Below, one piece after another: positions 55,524 to 64,000 of a stretch of 64,000 bases of DNA. The notes beneath the pieces were generated by a model that was given only the letters and a program-made list of their open reading frames with translations, was not told the origin of the DNA and searched no databases. A program made the translations under genes and the position numbers. The DNA is from Cystobacter fuscus DSM 2262. Lineage in GTDB: Bacteria; Myxococcota; Myxococcia; Myxococcales; Myxococcaceae. Numbering within the stretch: position 1 is the first letter of the stretch; every line of letters starts with the position of its first letter. Location: the NCBI RefSeq assembly GCF_000335475.2, contig NZ_ANAH02000075.1, forward strand, positions 27,428 through 91,427, in the 5' to 3' direction.

Positions 55524-56009
55524 GAGCATGGAAGGATAGGGGCGCTATTGGGGTAGTAGGCGGGAGCAGAGCGGGAGGTGAGGGACGCGGACGAGGAGCC
55601 CATAAGCCGCACGCGGGGCCGACGCACAAGCCCTTTATCTCCAGCAGACACATGCCTGCCCAGCCCAGGCCACCCTCCCATGAGGTGCGCGGTAGGGGAC
55701 TGGCTCTCTTGGCTGGGGCGGCTTGAGCCTCAACACCACGAGCCCTTGGCGGGGCCCTCGCGCCGGGGCCAGCCCCGCACCTGCCGTGGCCAGGCCCAGG
55801 TGCTCCAGAATCGCTCGCACTCCACCCCCTCCCTTCACGTACGCCAGCACCCGCCGCCTGCCTCCACACCTCACGCAGACGAACATGTCGAAGTCGAACG
55901 TCCTCTTGAGCAACTCTGCCCAGTCCACTCGCGTCTTCTCCTTCATCGGCTCCTTGCTGGCCGCTCCCTCAAGCCTCGCGCTTGCCTTCTCCGCACCTGA
56001 TTGAGGGAG
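55524..56009 (+). repeat. R-element, complete but diverged copy
   Basis: Left end GAGCATGGAAGG, right end near TTGAGGGAG. The minus strand still reads the IS91-like transposase C-terminus well: RVDWAELLKRTFDFDMFVC, CVRCGGRRRVLAYVK and GVRAILEHLGL (55799-55931), then the tail. It is the best copy for identifying the parent. Confidence 0.88.
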
Positions 56010-56381
56010 CTGGCTGCACGAGAGAAGCTTGCCTGCCCGCAGCGGGTGAAGCACATGAAGTGCGGGAGAGCCACAAAAACGGATCAGGCCCACTGCCGCC
56101 GCCACGTCCGACGTTGCACCCGAGAGCGGGATGAAAACTTGCGGCGCAACTTCACTTGGTAATAATCTCGCCAGCCAGAAGCTAAAAGCTTCGTCATCAA
56201 CAAGAAACATGTCGCCGGCGCAACTGCGCCGACACACCGGCAGGCAGGAGTAAGAACAAGTCAACCCGAGCAACCTACGTGTACCACATGGGCTAGCACT
56301 CAAAACACCAATCCCAATTTGAGCGCTCGGACGCCTGCCCGGGAAGCTATGCATCCAGCATAGAAAACTGAAGGAGAAAGA
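56010..56381. other. Region between R-element and small secreted gene
   Basis: About 370 bp of lower GC. A minus-strand frame (56010-56210) starts MFLVDDEAFSFWLARLLPSE and runs into the repeat; it may be a cut gene start but matches nothing I know. The right end should hold the promoter for the gene at 56382. Confidence 0.3.
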
Positions 56382-56720
56382 ATGAAGACTGCAGCATTGA
56401 TCCTTGGTGCATCGCTCTTCTTCGTGAGCAACTCTGCGCATGCTGCCGGGTGGAGCAGCGAAGTAAAGATAAAGGCCATTGAAACCAATGATACTGGCAT
56501 TGGCATGCGCATTTTTCTCACTTTTACCACCCCCCCATCCACTGGTGGACCCTGCCTGAACATGAGCCAATACAGACTGGGTGGAAGCGCGGACAATATC
56601 AAGCAAATGTCGACGTTTGCTGTTTCGGCACTCTTGGCATCGCGACCAGTCAAAGTGCTATTGAGCGACGCTTGTGATGGCGGCACATATCCTATCATTG
56701 TCGGGCTTGAACTCCGGTAA
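56382..56720 (+). CDS. Small secreted protein
   Basis: 112 residues with a clear signal peptide (MKTAALILGASLFFVSNSAH, cleaved after AHA). The mature part (AAGWSSEVKIKAIETNDTGI, RIFLTFTTPPSTGGPC, SDACDGGTYPIIVGLELR) is beta-rich with two Cys. ATG at 56382 with AAGGAGAAAG in front, a strong ribosome binding site. Not recognised. GC is clearly lower than in neighbours. It lies 49 nt before a trypsin-like protease gene on the same strand, so the two may be co-expressed; an inhibitor or chaperone role is only speculation. Confidence 0.65.
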   Translation: MKTAALILGASLFFVSNSAHAAGWSSEVKIKAIETNDTGIGMRIFLTFTTPPSTGGPCLNMSQYRLGGSADNIKQMSTFAVSALLASRPVKVLLSDACDGGTYPIIVGLELR

Positions 56721-56769
56721 TTGAAGGTCACTGTGGGGTGGCTCGCCTCCGCCACAATTGAGGGGTGCT

Positions 56770-57636
56770 ATGCGAAATTTATCCCTGACGCTGGCTTCTT
56801 TGTTTGTCGGGTCAGCGTTCACGAGTTGCGCTGACTTTGAGGCGGGAGAGACAATACCTGAGAACAGGTCGTCCGCATTTCCAATCGCAGGAGGAACAAC
56901 AGCAGATCCACATCAGTGGCCATGGATTGTATCCCTCAGAAACAGCAACAATTCGCACATATGCGGAGGCTCCTTGATCACCCCAGACTGGGTGCTTACT
57001 GCAGCACATTGCCCCCAGCCTGCAACGGTCAGGGTCGGCCCGATTGCATCAGCGGCTGTCTCGCGGAATATTTCAAGGCGAGTCGTGCATCCAGGTTACA
57101 ACGCGAGCACGGGTGAGAATGATGTTGCGCTCATTCAACTCTCACAGGCAGTTTCTGGCGTTGAGACAGTCTCTTTGAACTTGGACCCCGGATTTCCTTA
57201 CGGCATCCCTCTTGCTGAATCGACAAGTGCCGCTCTGGTAAATACCAACGTTGCCGGATGGGGTGCCACGGTCGAGGATGGTGGCAGCACGGCAACACTG
57301 CTCGCTGCGGCAATGCCGGCCGTTGCAAATTCCAGTTGCGCGGACGCCTACAGCCCATACCCAAGCATTGGAGTGGTTTTCCCCTCTAATCTTTGCGCGG
57401 GGTATCAGGGTGGTGGCGTGGACACTTGCCAGGGGGACAGCGGTGGACCTCTTACGTTTCTTTTTGGGCCCCCTCAACTCGCTGGTGTTACGAGTTGGGG
57501 GCTCGGGTGCGCTCGCCCTGGACTACCGGGAGTTTATGCGCGCGTCAGCAGCTACATCGAGTGGATCACCCAACATGTAACCAACGCCAGGACGTTCAGC
57601 TCTACAGCAGTCATTGTGACTGTAACGTCAAATTGA
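56770..57636 (+). CDS. Trypsin-like serine protease (S1)
   Basis: A 288-residue exported protease with signal peptide or lipoprotein signal (LASLFVGSAFTSC). The mature start motif is IAGGTTADPHQWPWIVSL. The catalytic triad is complete: LTAAHC (His), ENDVALIQL (Asp) and CQGDSGGPL (Ser). VTSWGLGC supports the primary pocket. ATG at 56770 after GAGGGGTGCT. Lower GC than the rest of the window and confined with the small secreted gene between two R-elements (56009 and 57729), so the pair looks like a transferred unit. Likely an extracellular degradative enzyme. Confidence 0.88.
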   Translation: MRNLSLTLASLFVGSAFTSCADFEAGETIPENRSSAFPIAGGTTADPHQWPWIVSLRNSNNSHICGGSLITPDWVLTAAHCPQPATVRVGPIASAAVSRNISRRVVHPGYNASTGENDVALIQLSQAVSGVETVSLNLDPGFPYGIPLAESTSAALVNTNVAGWGATVEDGGSTATLLAAAMPAVANSSCADAYSPYPSIGVVFPSNLCAGYQGGGVDTCQGDSGGPLTFLFGPPQLAGVTSWGLGCARPGLPGVYARVSSYIEWITQHVTNARTFSSTAVIVTVTSN

Positions 57637-57728
57637 CTTTCCCGACGCTGGACCTTGCCTCACAGCGGGAACACTACGTTCCCGAGGATGGCTGTGCGCA
57701 GCCCTTGCGCTTCCCACAGTTTTAAGGT

Positions 57729-58216
57729 GAGCATAGGAAGGACAGGAGCCCTCTTGGGCGTAGCGGGCGGGAGCAGAGCGGGAGGTGAGGGACGCGGACG
57801 GGGAGCCCATGAGCCGCACGCCGGGCCGGCGCAGAAGCTTTTCATCTCCAGCAGACACACCCCAGCCCAGCCCAGCCGCCTTCCCAGGAGGGGCGCGGCA
57901 GGGGCCTGGCTCTCTTGGCTGGCTGTGGCGGCTTGCGCTTCAACACCACGCGCTCTGGGGCGGCCCTCGCGCAGGGGCCACGTGCGCACTCGCCGGGGGC
58001 TACCCAGGTGCTCCACAATCGCTCTCACCCCTGCTGCTCCCTTCACCTCCGCCAACACCCGCCGCTTGCCTCCACTCCTCTCTCTGGCGAACACTTCCAC
58101 CGCGAATGTCCTGCGCAGTCGTTCTGCCCAGTCCACTCGCGGCGTCCTCTCCCTCCTCGGTTCCTTCCTGGTCTCTGCCTCAAGCGCCACTCTCGCCTTC
58201 TCTCCTGCTTGGGGGA
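57729..58216 (+). repeat. R-element, complete copy
   Basis: From GAGCATAGGAAGG to TGCTTGGGGGA, 488 bp. Very similar to the copies at 46927 and 63538. It forms the left border of the actinobacterial-looking segment. Confidence 0.9.
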
Positions 58217-58339
58217 CCAGAAATGGCCGCAGTTGCGCACCTGGAGCGAAGACGCCGTGAAATCTCGTGAGGTTTGTCCGAGGCGGAGGCACCAGGGACG
58301 CCACACGCCGTCACAGTTCCAGCCCTGTGAAGAGCAGGT

Positions 58340-58543
58340 GCGTCGTGCCGGCTGTCGGTGGGCGGCGGCGCGGCCCGCCAGGTCGCCCTGAGCCCGACGG
58401 GCAGCTGGGACGCCTGGGGCCTCAGCGCCACGGCGACGCCGCCGCGGGCGGGCGCCGGCACCGTCGCGGTGACCTTCGGGGCCGCCGACAGCGGCAACGT
58501 GAACATCGACAGCCTCACGGTGCGCCCGCACCCGGTCGGCTGA
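58340..58543 (+). pseudogene. C-terminal fragment of a CBM35-type protein
   Basis: GGGAARQVALSPTGSWDAWG, then SGNVNIDSLTVRPHPVG and stop. It matches the last CBM35-like domain of the following GH65 protein (TGGWDTWG; SGNVNIDSLTVQP), but comes from a different gene. The 5' part is absent; the boundary is about 100 bp after the R-element. Confidence 0.7.
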
Positions 58544-58726
58544 CCGGCGCGGGCCCCCTGCCCGACAGGCTCCTCCGCTGCCTGACAACGTTGCCAACCG
58601 CAGGCCGGGGTGCTCTGCTCGGGGCCTGCACAGCCCCTGCACCCGCGCCCGCAAGGGCAGCGGTGTAGGCCCGCACCACCCACGACTCCCGCGACCTTGA
58701 CCCACGACGGCTCAGGAGGCCGACCG

Positions 58727-61700
58727 ATGCGCTTCGAACCGCCACGCCCCACGGCACCGCGACGCTCCCGAGCCGGCGCCCGCAGGCTTCTCGTCGCCGT
58801 GGGCGTCGCGGCCCTCGTCGCCCCCCTCGCCGCATGCCGGCCCGCGGACGCGGCTGACGCCGCGGACCCGACCGACCCGACCGGCCCGACCGACCCGACC
58901 GGCCCGACCGGCCCGACCGACTCGGCGTGGACCCTGAGCACCACGGACCCGACCCGCGACTACTCCCCCACGTTCGTCGGCAACGGCTACCTCGCGGCGC
59001 GCGTACCGGCCGAGGGTGCCGGCTGGTCCAGCGCGCCGGTCCCCACCCAGGCGCAGGTGGCCGGGTTCTACGCCCACCCGCGGGGCGACGTCGAGATCCG
59101 GGCCAGCCTGCCCATGTGGACCTCGCTCGGCTTCTCCGACGGCAGCGGCAGCTACGGCGGCGGCCCGGACGCGGCCCTGTGCCGCTACGGCCTGGTCTGC
59201 GAGGCCGAGAGCGGGGAGCTCGCGGGCGGCGCGACCCGCGCGACCGACCACTCCGGCGCCTCGGGCGGCGCGTTCGTCGCCGGCTACGGCGACCAGGGCC
59301 ACCCGGTCATCGGCGCGCGCATGACGCTGCGGGTCACCGACGTGCCGACGACCGGAACCTCGACCCTGTGGGTGCGCTACGCCAACAGCGACGGCGGGGG
59401 CGGGGTGCGTACGCGCAGCCTCAGCGTGTGGGTGGGCGGCACGAAGCAGGGCACGGTGGCGCTGCCGCCGACCGACGGCTGGGACAGCTGGTCCACCGCG
59501 ACCGTGCAGGTCCCGCTGAGCGCGGGGACCGACACTGTCGCGCTGTCCTGCGAGGCCGGCGACGGGTGCATGGTCAACGTCGACTCCCTCGCCCTCACCA
59601 CCGACGGCACACCTGCTCCTGCCCCTGGCAGCGGCACGACCAGCAACTACCGGCAGACCCTGGACCTGTGGCGCGGCGTCCTCACGACCTCGCTGACCTG
59701 GACCTCCCCCGCCGGCCGCGCCACCGACCTGCGCTACGACGTCGTCGCCGACCGGGCGCGGGCGCACGTGGGAGCCGTGCGCCTCACCGTGCGGCCGCAC
59801 TGGAGCGGGACCGCGAGCGTCACCGACGCCTTCGACGGGCGGGCGGTCCACGCGGCGGCGGTCTCCGGGACGGGGCTCGACCCCGCCCGCGGCCAGCTGC
59901 GGGAGACCGTGACGGCCGAGGGCACCGGAGCGGTGGCAGGCCTCGTGTCCACCCTCCGCGTCGGGGATGCGGTCACCCCGACCGCGCTCGTCGACGGGCT
60001 CGCGAGCTCGAGCGCCGCGCAGTGGGCCCGCTTCGAGGTGCGCGACGGGAGCACGTACACCGTCACGAAGTACGTGGGGATCGCGACCAGCGTCGACACC
60101 GACCGCGTCGACGGGCTGGCGCCCGTGGCGGCCGCGGCCCAGGCGTCCGGCGACGCCGCCACCGCCGGCTGGGACTCGCTGCTGCGCGGCCACGAGGCGG
60201 CGTGGGCCGACCTCTGGGCCTCCGACATCCGCGTCCCCGGCGACGACGCCCTGACGCTGCAGGCCCGCGCCAGCATGTTCTACCTGCTCGAGAGCGTCCG
60301 GTCCGGCGTCGACTGGAGCACCTCGCCGGGAGGCCTGTCCTCCGACGGCTACTCCGGCCACGTGTTCTGGGACATGGAGACCTGGATGTACCCCGCGCTG
60401 CTCGCCCAACACCCGGACATCGCGGAGGGTGCCACCGCGTACCGGCAGCGGCTGCTGCCGGGGGCCGAGGCGTACGCGGCGGCAGGCGGCTGGCAGGGCG
60501 CGCGCTTCCCGTGGGAGAGCGCCTCGACCGGTGACGAGCAGACGCCGACGTGGGCCGACACCGGCAAGTACGAGATCCACGTGACGGCCGACGTCGCCCT
60601 GGCCCAGTGGCAGTACTACCAGGCGACCGGCGACGAGCAGTGGCTCGCCGACAAGGCCTGGCCGGTCCTCGAGGCCGCTGCGGACTTCTGGGCCAGCCGC
60701 GCCACCCGCGCCGACGACGGCAGCTACCACATCGACGACGTGATCGCGCCGGACGAGTACGCGGTGCGCGTCGACGACAACGTCTACACCAACGTCGCGG
60801 CCGCCTCCACGCTGCGCATCGCGACCGCCGCCGCGAAGACCCTGGGCCGGACGCCCGACGCGCGCTGGTCCACCGTCGCCGACGGCATCGTCGTGCCCTT
60901 CGACTCCGCGCTCGGCATCCACCCGGAGTACGACGGCTACCGCGGGCAGACCATCAAGCAGGCCGACGTGGTCATGCTGCAGTACCCCTGGGGCTACCCG
61001 ATGCCGAAGTCGGTCGCGCAGGCCAACCTCGACTACTACGTGGGGCGCACCGACATCGGCGGTCCGTCGATGACGGACGCGATCCACGCGATCGACACCG
61101 CCGAGCTGGGGACGCCGGGCTGCGCCTCGTACACGTTCCTCAAGCGCAGCGTGGACCCGTTCATGCGGGCACCGTTCGACCAGTTCAGCGAGACCCGCGG
61201 CGGGGGCGCCTTCACCTTCACCACGGGCGCGGGCGGGTTCCTGCAGGAGTTCCTGTACGGGTTCCCCGGCCTGCGCTGGGATGCCGACGCCCTGCGGCTG
61301 GACCCGATGCTGCCGCCGCAGCTGCCGGGGCTCGAGCTGACCGGGCTCGCCTGGCAGGGACGCCGGTTCGACGTGAGCGTCGGGCCGAGGACGACCACCG
61401 TCACGCTGGTATCGGGGGCTCCGCTGCCCGTCTCCGTCGCCGGTGCCGCGGCGCGCACCGTCCAGACGGGCGGCTCGCTGACGGTCCCGACCCGCCGGCC
61501 GGACCTCGAGCCCACCTTCGACACCGCCCGCTGCGCCGCGGTGTCCGCGAGCTCCGCCGACGCCAGCTTCCCCGCGGTGGCAGCGGTCGACGGCAGCGTG
61601 ACCACGCAGTGGCGACCGACGACCGCCGGGGCGTCGTTGACCGTCGACCTCGGCAGCGCGAGGACGGTCCGCCGGGTGCGCGTGGTCTCGGCCACGGGGC

Positions 61701-63064
61701 GCACCACCGCGTACAACCTCGCTGTCTCCGCCGACGGCAGCACGTGGACGCCCCTGGGCACGGTGGGCACCGCCGACGACGCCACCAGCAGCGTCGTCAC
61801 GGCACCCACGACCGCGCGCTACGTCCGCTACACGGCGGCGTCCGGCGTCACGCCCAAGGTCGCGAGCCTCGAGGTCAACGACACCTCGGTGCCCGACGCA
61901 CCGACCGGTGTGACCGGCGTCCCCGGTGACGGGCAGGCGACGGTCTCGTGGACCGCACCGCAGTGGGACGGCGCCGAGCCGGTCGACCACTCCACCGTCA
62001 CCGCGTACGTCGGCGGCTCGGCGGCGGCGTCGGTGACCACGAGGGACGCGTCGACGTCGGCGGTGGTGCCCGGGCTGGTGAACGGCGTCGCCTACACGTT
62101 CGTCGTCACCGCCCACAACCGCCTCGGCGACGGGGCTGCCTCGGTCGCCTCGGCACCCGTGCAGCCCCGGGTGGCGCTGGCACGCATCGACGCCGCCGTC
62201 GACCGGCTGGCCGCCTCCGGGCATGTGGCCGCGGGCACCGCCCGGAGCCTGCACGAGCTGCTCGCCGCGGCGAGGACCGCCGACGCAGCAGGCGATGCCG
62301 CGACGACGCTGCAGCGCCTGCGGGCCGTGCGGACCGCGGTCGACACCGCGCCGGAGAGCGAGCTCGACGGGACCGCCCAGGCGCAGCTGGAGGACCTGCT
62401 CTTCCAGTGGCTGCACTCGCCGGCCGGGCTGGACGCGGTCGTGCACGAGCTCGCCGCCCTGACCCGCAGCGGGGAGGTGGCCTCGGCCACGGCCCGCGAC
62501 CTGCAGGCGCAGCTGGCCTCGGCCACGGCAGCCCAGCAGGCAGGGGACTCCGCGCAGGTCCGCGCGGCGCTCTGGTCCGTGCGCGGCGTGCTGGCGGCGG
62601 CGAAGCCGAGCAATGTCAGCACGCACGCCCGCTCGGTCCTGCTCGCGCTGGTCGAGCCGCTGCTGGACCGGACCCTGGAGGCCGAGGACGCCGTGCTCGG
62701 CGGCGGGGCGTGCACGGCCACCGACCACGGGGGCTACACCGGCAGTTCCTTCGCCGCGTGCTTCGACCGGAAGGGCGCCGCCGTCGGGTTCCAGGTCGAG
62801 GCCGCCCAGGCGGGCACGTACGAGCTCTCCCTGCGCTACGCCAACGGGACGGGGTCGGACAAGGCACTGACCCTCACCGTGGGCGCAGCGCCGGCACAGC
62901 AGGTCACGCTGCCGTCCACCGGCGGCTGGGACACCTGGGGCCTGCAGACGGTGCGGGTGGCGCTGCCCGCGGGAGTGACCACGGTGTCGTACGCGTACGG
63001 GCCCGAGGACAGCGGCAACGTCAACATCGACAGCCTCACCGTGCAGCCGCGCTCGGCGTCCTGA
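58727..63064 (+). CDS. Exported GH65-type glycoside hydrolase with CBM35, F5/8C, FN3 and FIMAH domains
   Basis: A 1445-residue lipoprotein (lipobox LAAC, Cys37; linker of DPTGPT repeats at 47-65). GH65 N-terminal domain about 66-450, split by a CBM35-like insert (about 158-293). The (alpha/alpha)6 catalytic domain is about 535-880, with GHVFWDMETWMYPALL and KYEIHVTADVALAQWQYY; the Glu near 612 is the probable general acid. Then come an F5/8C (CBM32) domain (about 935-1055), FN3 (about 1058-1145), helical FIMAH-type region (about 1148-1298) and a final CBM35 (about 1318-1445). Relatives in Actinobacteria are acid-trehalase-like enzymes for alpha-glucosides; true specificity unknown. ATG at 58727 with AGGAGG. 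Extreme GC supports foreign origin. Confidence 0.87.
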   Translation: MRFEPPRPTAPRRSRAGARRLLVAVGVAALVAPLAACRPADAADAADPTDPTGPTDPTGPTGPTDSAWTLSTTDPTRDYSPTFVGNGYLAARVPAEGAGWSSAPVPTQAQVAGFYAHPRGDVEIRASLPMWTSLGFSDGSGSYGGGPDAALCRYGLVCEAESGELAGGATRATDHSGASGGAFVAGYGDQGHPVIGARMTLRVTDVPTTGTSTLWVRYANSDGGGGVRTRSLSVWVGGTKQGTVALPPTDGWDSWSTATVQVPLSAGTDTVALSCEAGDGCMVNVDSLALTTDGTPAPAPGSGTTSNYRQTLDLWRGVLTTSLTWTSPAGRATDLRYDVVADRARAHVGAVRLTVRPHWSGTASVTDAFDGRAVHAAAVSGTGLDPARGQLRETVTAEGTGAVAGLVSTLRVGDAVTPTALVDGLASSSAAQWARFEVRDGSTYTVTKYVGIATSVDTDRVDGLAPVAAAAQASGDAATAGWDSLLRGHEAAWADLWASDIRVPGDDALTLQARASMFYLLESVRSGVDWSTSPGGLSSDGYSGHVFWDMETWMYPALLAQHPDIAEGATAYRQRLLPGAEAYAAAGGWQGARFPWESASTGDEQTPTWADTGKYEIHVTADVALAQWQYYQATGDEQWLADKAWPVLEAAADFWASRATRADDGSYHIDDVIAPDEYAVRVDDNVYTNVAAASTLRIATAAAKTLGRTPDARWSTVADGIVVPFDSALGIHPEYDGYRGQTIKQADVVMLQYPWGYPMPKSVAQANLDYYVGRTDIGGPSMTDAIHAIDTAELGTPGCASYTFLKRSVDPFMRAPFDQFSETRGGGAFTFTTGAGGFLQEFLYGFPGLRWDADALRLDPMLPPQLPGLELTGLAWQGRRFDVSVGPRTTTVTLVSGAPLPVSVAGAAARTVQTGGSLTVPTRRPDLEPTFDTARCAAVSASSADASFPAVAAVDGSVTTQWRPTTAGASLTVDLGSARTVRRVRVVSATGRTTAYNLAVSADGSTWTPLGTVGTADDATSSVVTAPTTARYVRYTAASGVTPKVASLEVNDTSVPDAPTGVTGVPGDGQATVSWTAPQWDGAEPVDHSTVTAYVGGSAAASVTTRDASTSAVVPGLVNGVAYTFVVTAHNRLGDGAASVASAPVQPRVALARIDAAVDRLAASGHVAAGTARSLHELLAAARTADAAGDAATTLQRLRAVRTAVDTAPESELDGTAQAQLEDLLFQWLHSPAGLDAVVHELAALTRSGEVASATARDLQAQLASATAAQQAGDSAQVRAALWSVRGVLAAAKPSNVSTHARSVLLALVEPLLDRTLEAEDAVLGGGACTATDHGGYTGSSFAACFDRKGAAVGFQVEAAQAGTYELSLRYANGTGSDKALTLTVGAAPAQQVTLPSTGGWDTWGLQTVRVALPAGVTTVSYAYGPEDSGNVNIDSLTVQPRSAS

Positions 63065-63065
63065 G

Positions 63066-63545
63066 CAGGACGGGCGGGCCGCGGGGGTGGTGGTCGTGCC
63101 CATGGGCGGGGCGATGGGCATCCGATCCTTCCTCGACCTGCTCGGGCCCTCCGGCGCCGGCCTGCGGCTCTCGGGGCTCTGCGACCAGGCCGAGGCAGGG
63201 GACTACTGCCGCGGCATCGAGCGCGCCGGCCTCGGCCCGTGCCCGGACCGGCGGGCGCTCGAGGCGCTCGGCTTCGGCGTGTGCGAGAGCGACCTCGAGG
63301 ACGAGCTCATCCGCGCCCTCGGTCCGGCCGCGGTCCTCGACGTCGTCGCGGCAGCCGGGGAAGCGGCGTCGCCGCGCAGGCTGCAGGCCCAGCCGGCGCA
63401 GCGCGGGCGCCCGCTCCCCCAGCAGCTGCACCGGTTCTTCGGCAGCCAGGGCGGGCGCAAGGAGCGCTACGCGACGCTGCTCGTCGAGGCCCTCGCCCCG
63501 TCGGCACTGCCGGCACCGCTGCTGCACGCACTCGCCGGAGCATAG
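63066..63545 (+). pseudogene. OLD-type TOPRIM domain C-terminal fragment
   Basis: VVVVPMGGAMGIRSFLDLLG, LSGLCDQAEAG, GFGVCESDLEDELIRALGPA, PLPQQLHRFFGSQGGRKERY: the TOPRIM and tail region of an OLD-family/ATP-dependent endonuclease-like protein as found in Actinobacteria. No ATPase part is present. It begins right after the GH65 stop and its stop codon (TAG at 63543) is supplied by the next R-element. Confidence 0.65.
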
Positions 63546-64000
63546 GAAGGACAGGAGCCCTCTTGGGCGTAGCGGGCGGGAGCAGAGCGGGAGATGAGGG
63601 ACGCGGACGGGGAGCCCATGAGCCGCACGCCGGGCCGGCGCAGAAGCTTTTCATCTCCAGCAGACACACGCCAGCCCAGCCCAGCCCCCTTCCCAGGAGG
63701 GGCGCGGCAGGGGCCTGGCTCTCTTTGCTGGCTGTGGCGGCTCGAGCTTCAACACCCCGCGCTCTGGGGCCGCCCTCGCGCAGGGGCCAGGTGCGCACTC
63801 GCCGGGGGCTACCCCAGGTGCTCCACCATCGCTCTCTCCCCTGCTGCTCCCTTCACCTCCGCCAACACCCGCCGCCTGCCTCCACTCCTCTCTCTGGCGA
63901 ACACTTCCACCGCGAATCTCCTGCGCAGTCGTTCTGCCCAGTCCACTCGCGCCGTCCTCTCCCTCCTCGCTTCCTTCCTGGTCTCTGCCTCAAGCGCCAC
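63538..64000 (+). repeat. R-element, continues past the window end
   Basis: Starts GAGCATAGGAAGG. The minus strand encodes the transposase-derived part up to the window edge. It forms the right border of the actinobacterial-looking segment. Confidence 0.9.

Noticed and set aside
55531..56003. A functional IS91 transposase gene
   Set aside because: Only about the last 100 codons remain in any copy; the HUH catalytic region is missing, so these are tails, not active transposases.
58712..63121. A long minus-strand open frame opposite the GH65 gene
   Set aside because: Expected in DNA of this GC content; no domain or signal, while the plus strand has full GH65 and CBM motifs.

Overview
The window is GC-rich, and its gene content points to a myxobacterium of the Cystobacterineae type (Archangium/Cystobacter-like). 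Support comes from Kelch/Ig-like and Cys-rich secreted lipoproteins, an ADYC-type protein, kinase-type TPR remnants, several cytochrome P450s and IS91-like transposase tails of the kind seen in these genomes. This assignment rests on recognising protein families by eye, not on a search. No rRNA, complete tRNA, CRISPR array or complete transposase gene is visible.

Layout. 1-8 kb: a minus-strand operon (YfiR-like protein, hybrid histidine kinase, TonB-dependent receptor) and a large membrane patatin. 8-10.7 kb: a toxin-like protein with a pentapeptide-repeat partner, then a DUF1295 membrane enzyme with an actinobacterial-looking KstR-type box. 11-18.2 kb: a Kelch/Ig lipoprotein, gamma carbonic anhydrase, an ADYC-type protein, a broken TPR gene, an R2K ATP-grasp and a MAPEG protein. 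18.4-26.4 kb: an ArsR/SRPBCC pair, secreted proteins, a subtilisin and a lactonase-like MBL enzyme. 27-33 kb: two TetR/P450 pairs and a UDP-type glycosyltransferase carrying twin operators. 33.7-36.7 kb: a redox operon (MarR, nitroreductase, F420-type NADP oxidoreductase, NmrA-like protein) with a clear MarR operator. 37-64 kb: a mosaic of intact small operons and gene fragments (dinB, aldo/keto reductase, IS5-type transposase, esterase, NmrA/QorB, GrpB-like, SDR) separated by repeats.

The outstanding feature is a family of direct repeats, called R-elements here. Full copies are about 490 bp; the rest are truncated. They derive from the last ~100 codons plus 3' tail of an IS91-like transposase. 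Thirteen full or partial copies are recognised (starting near 10667, 16661, 19868, 22184, 23950, 25731, 40103, 43082, 46927, 49441, 55524, 57729 and 63538). All have the same orientation. The left end begins GAGC(A/G)TA, and the other end of the full-length copies stops at the same point (TGCTTGGGGGA). Gene fragments abut these ends again and again. The clearest case is a ~5.2-kb, very GC-rich, actinobacterial-looking segment at 58.3-63.5 kb, holding a GH65 multidomain enzyme and a 3'-fragment gene on either side, which sits exactly between two copies. My inference is serial capture of foreign DNA by rolling-circle (IS91-type) ends, or recombination between them. A repeat-driven misassembly must be excluded first.
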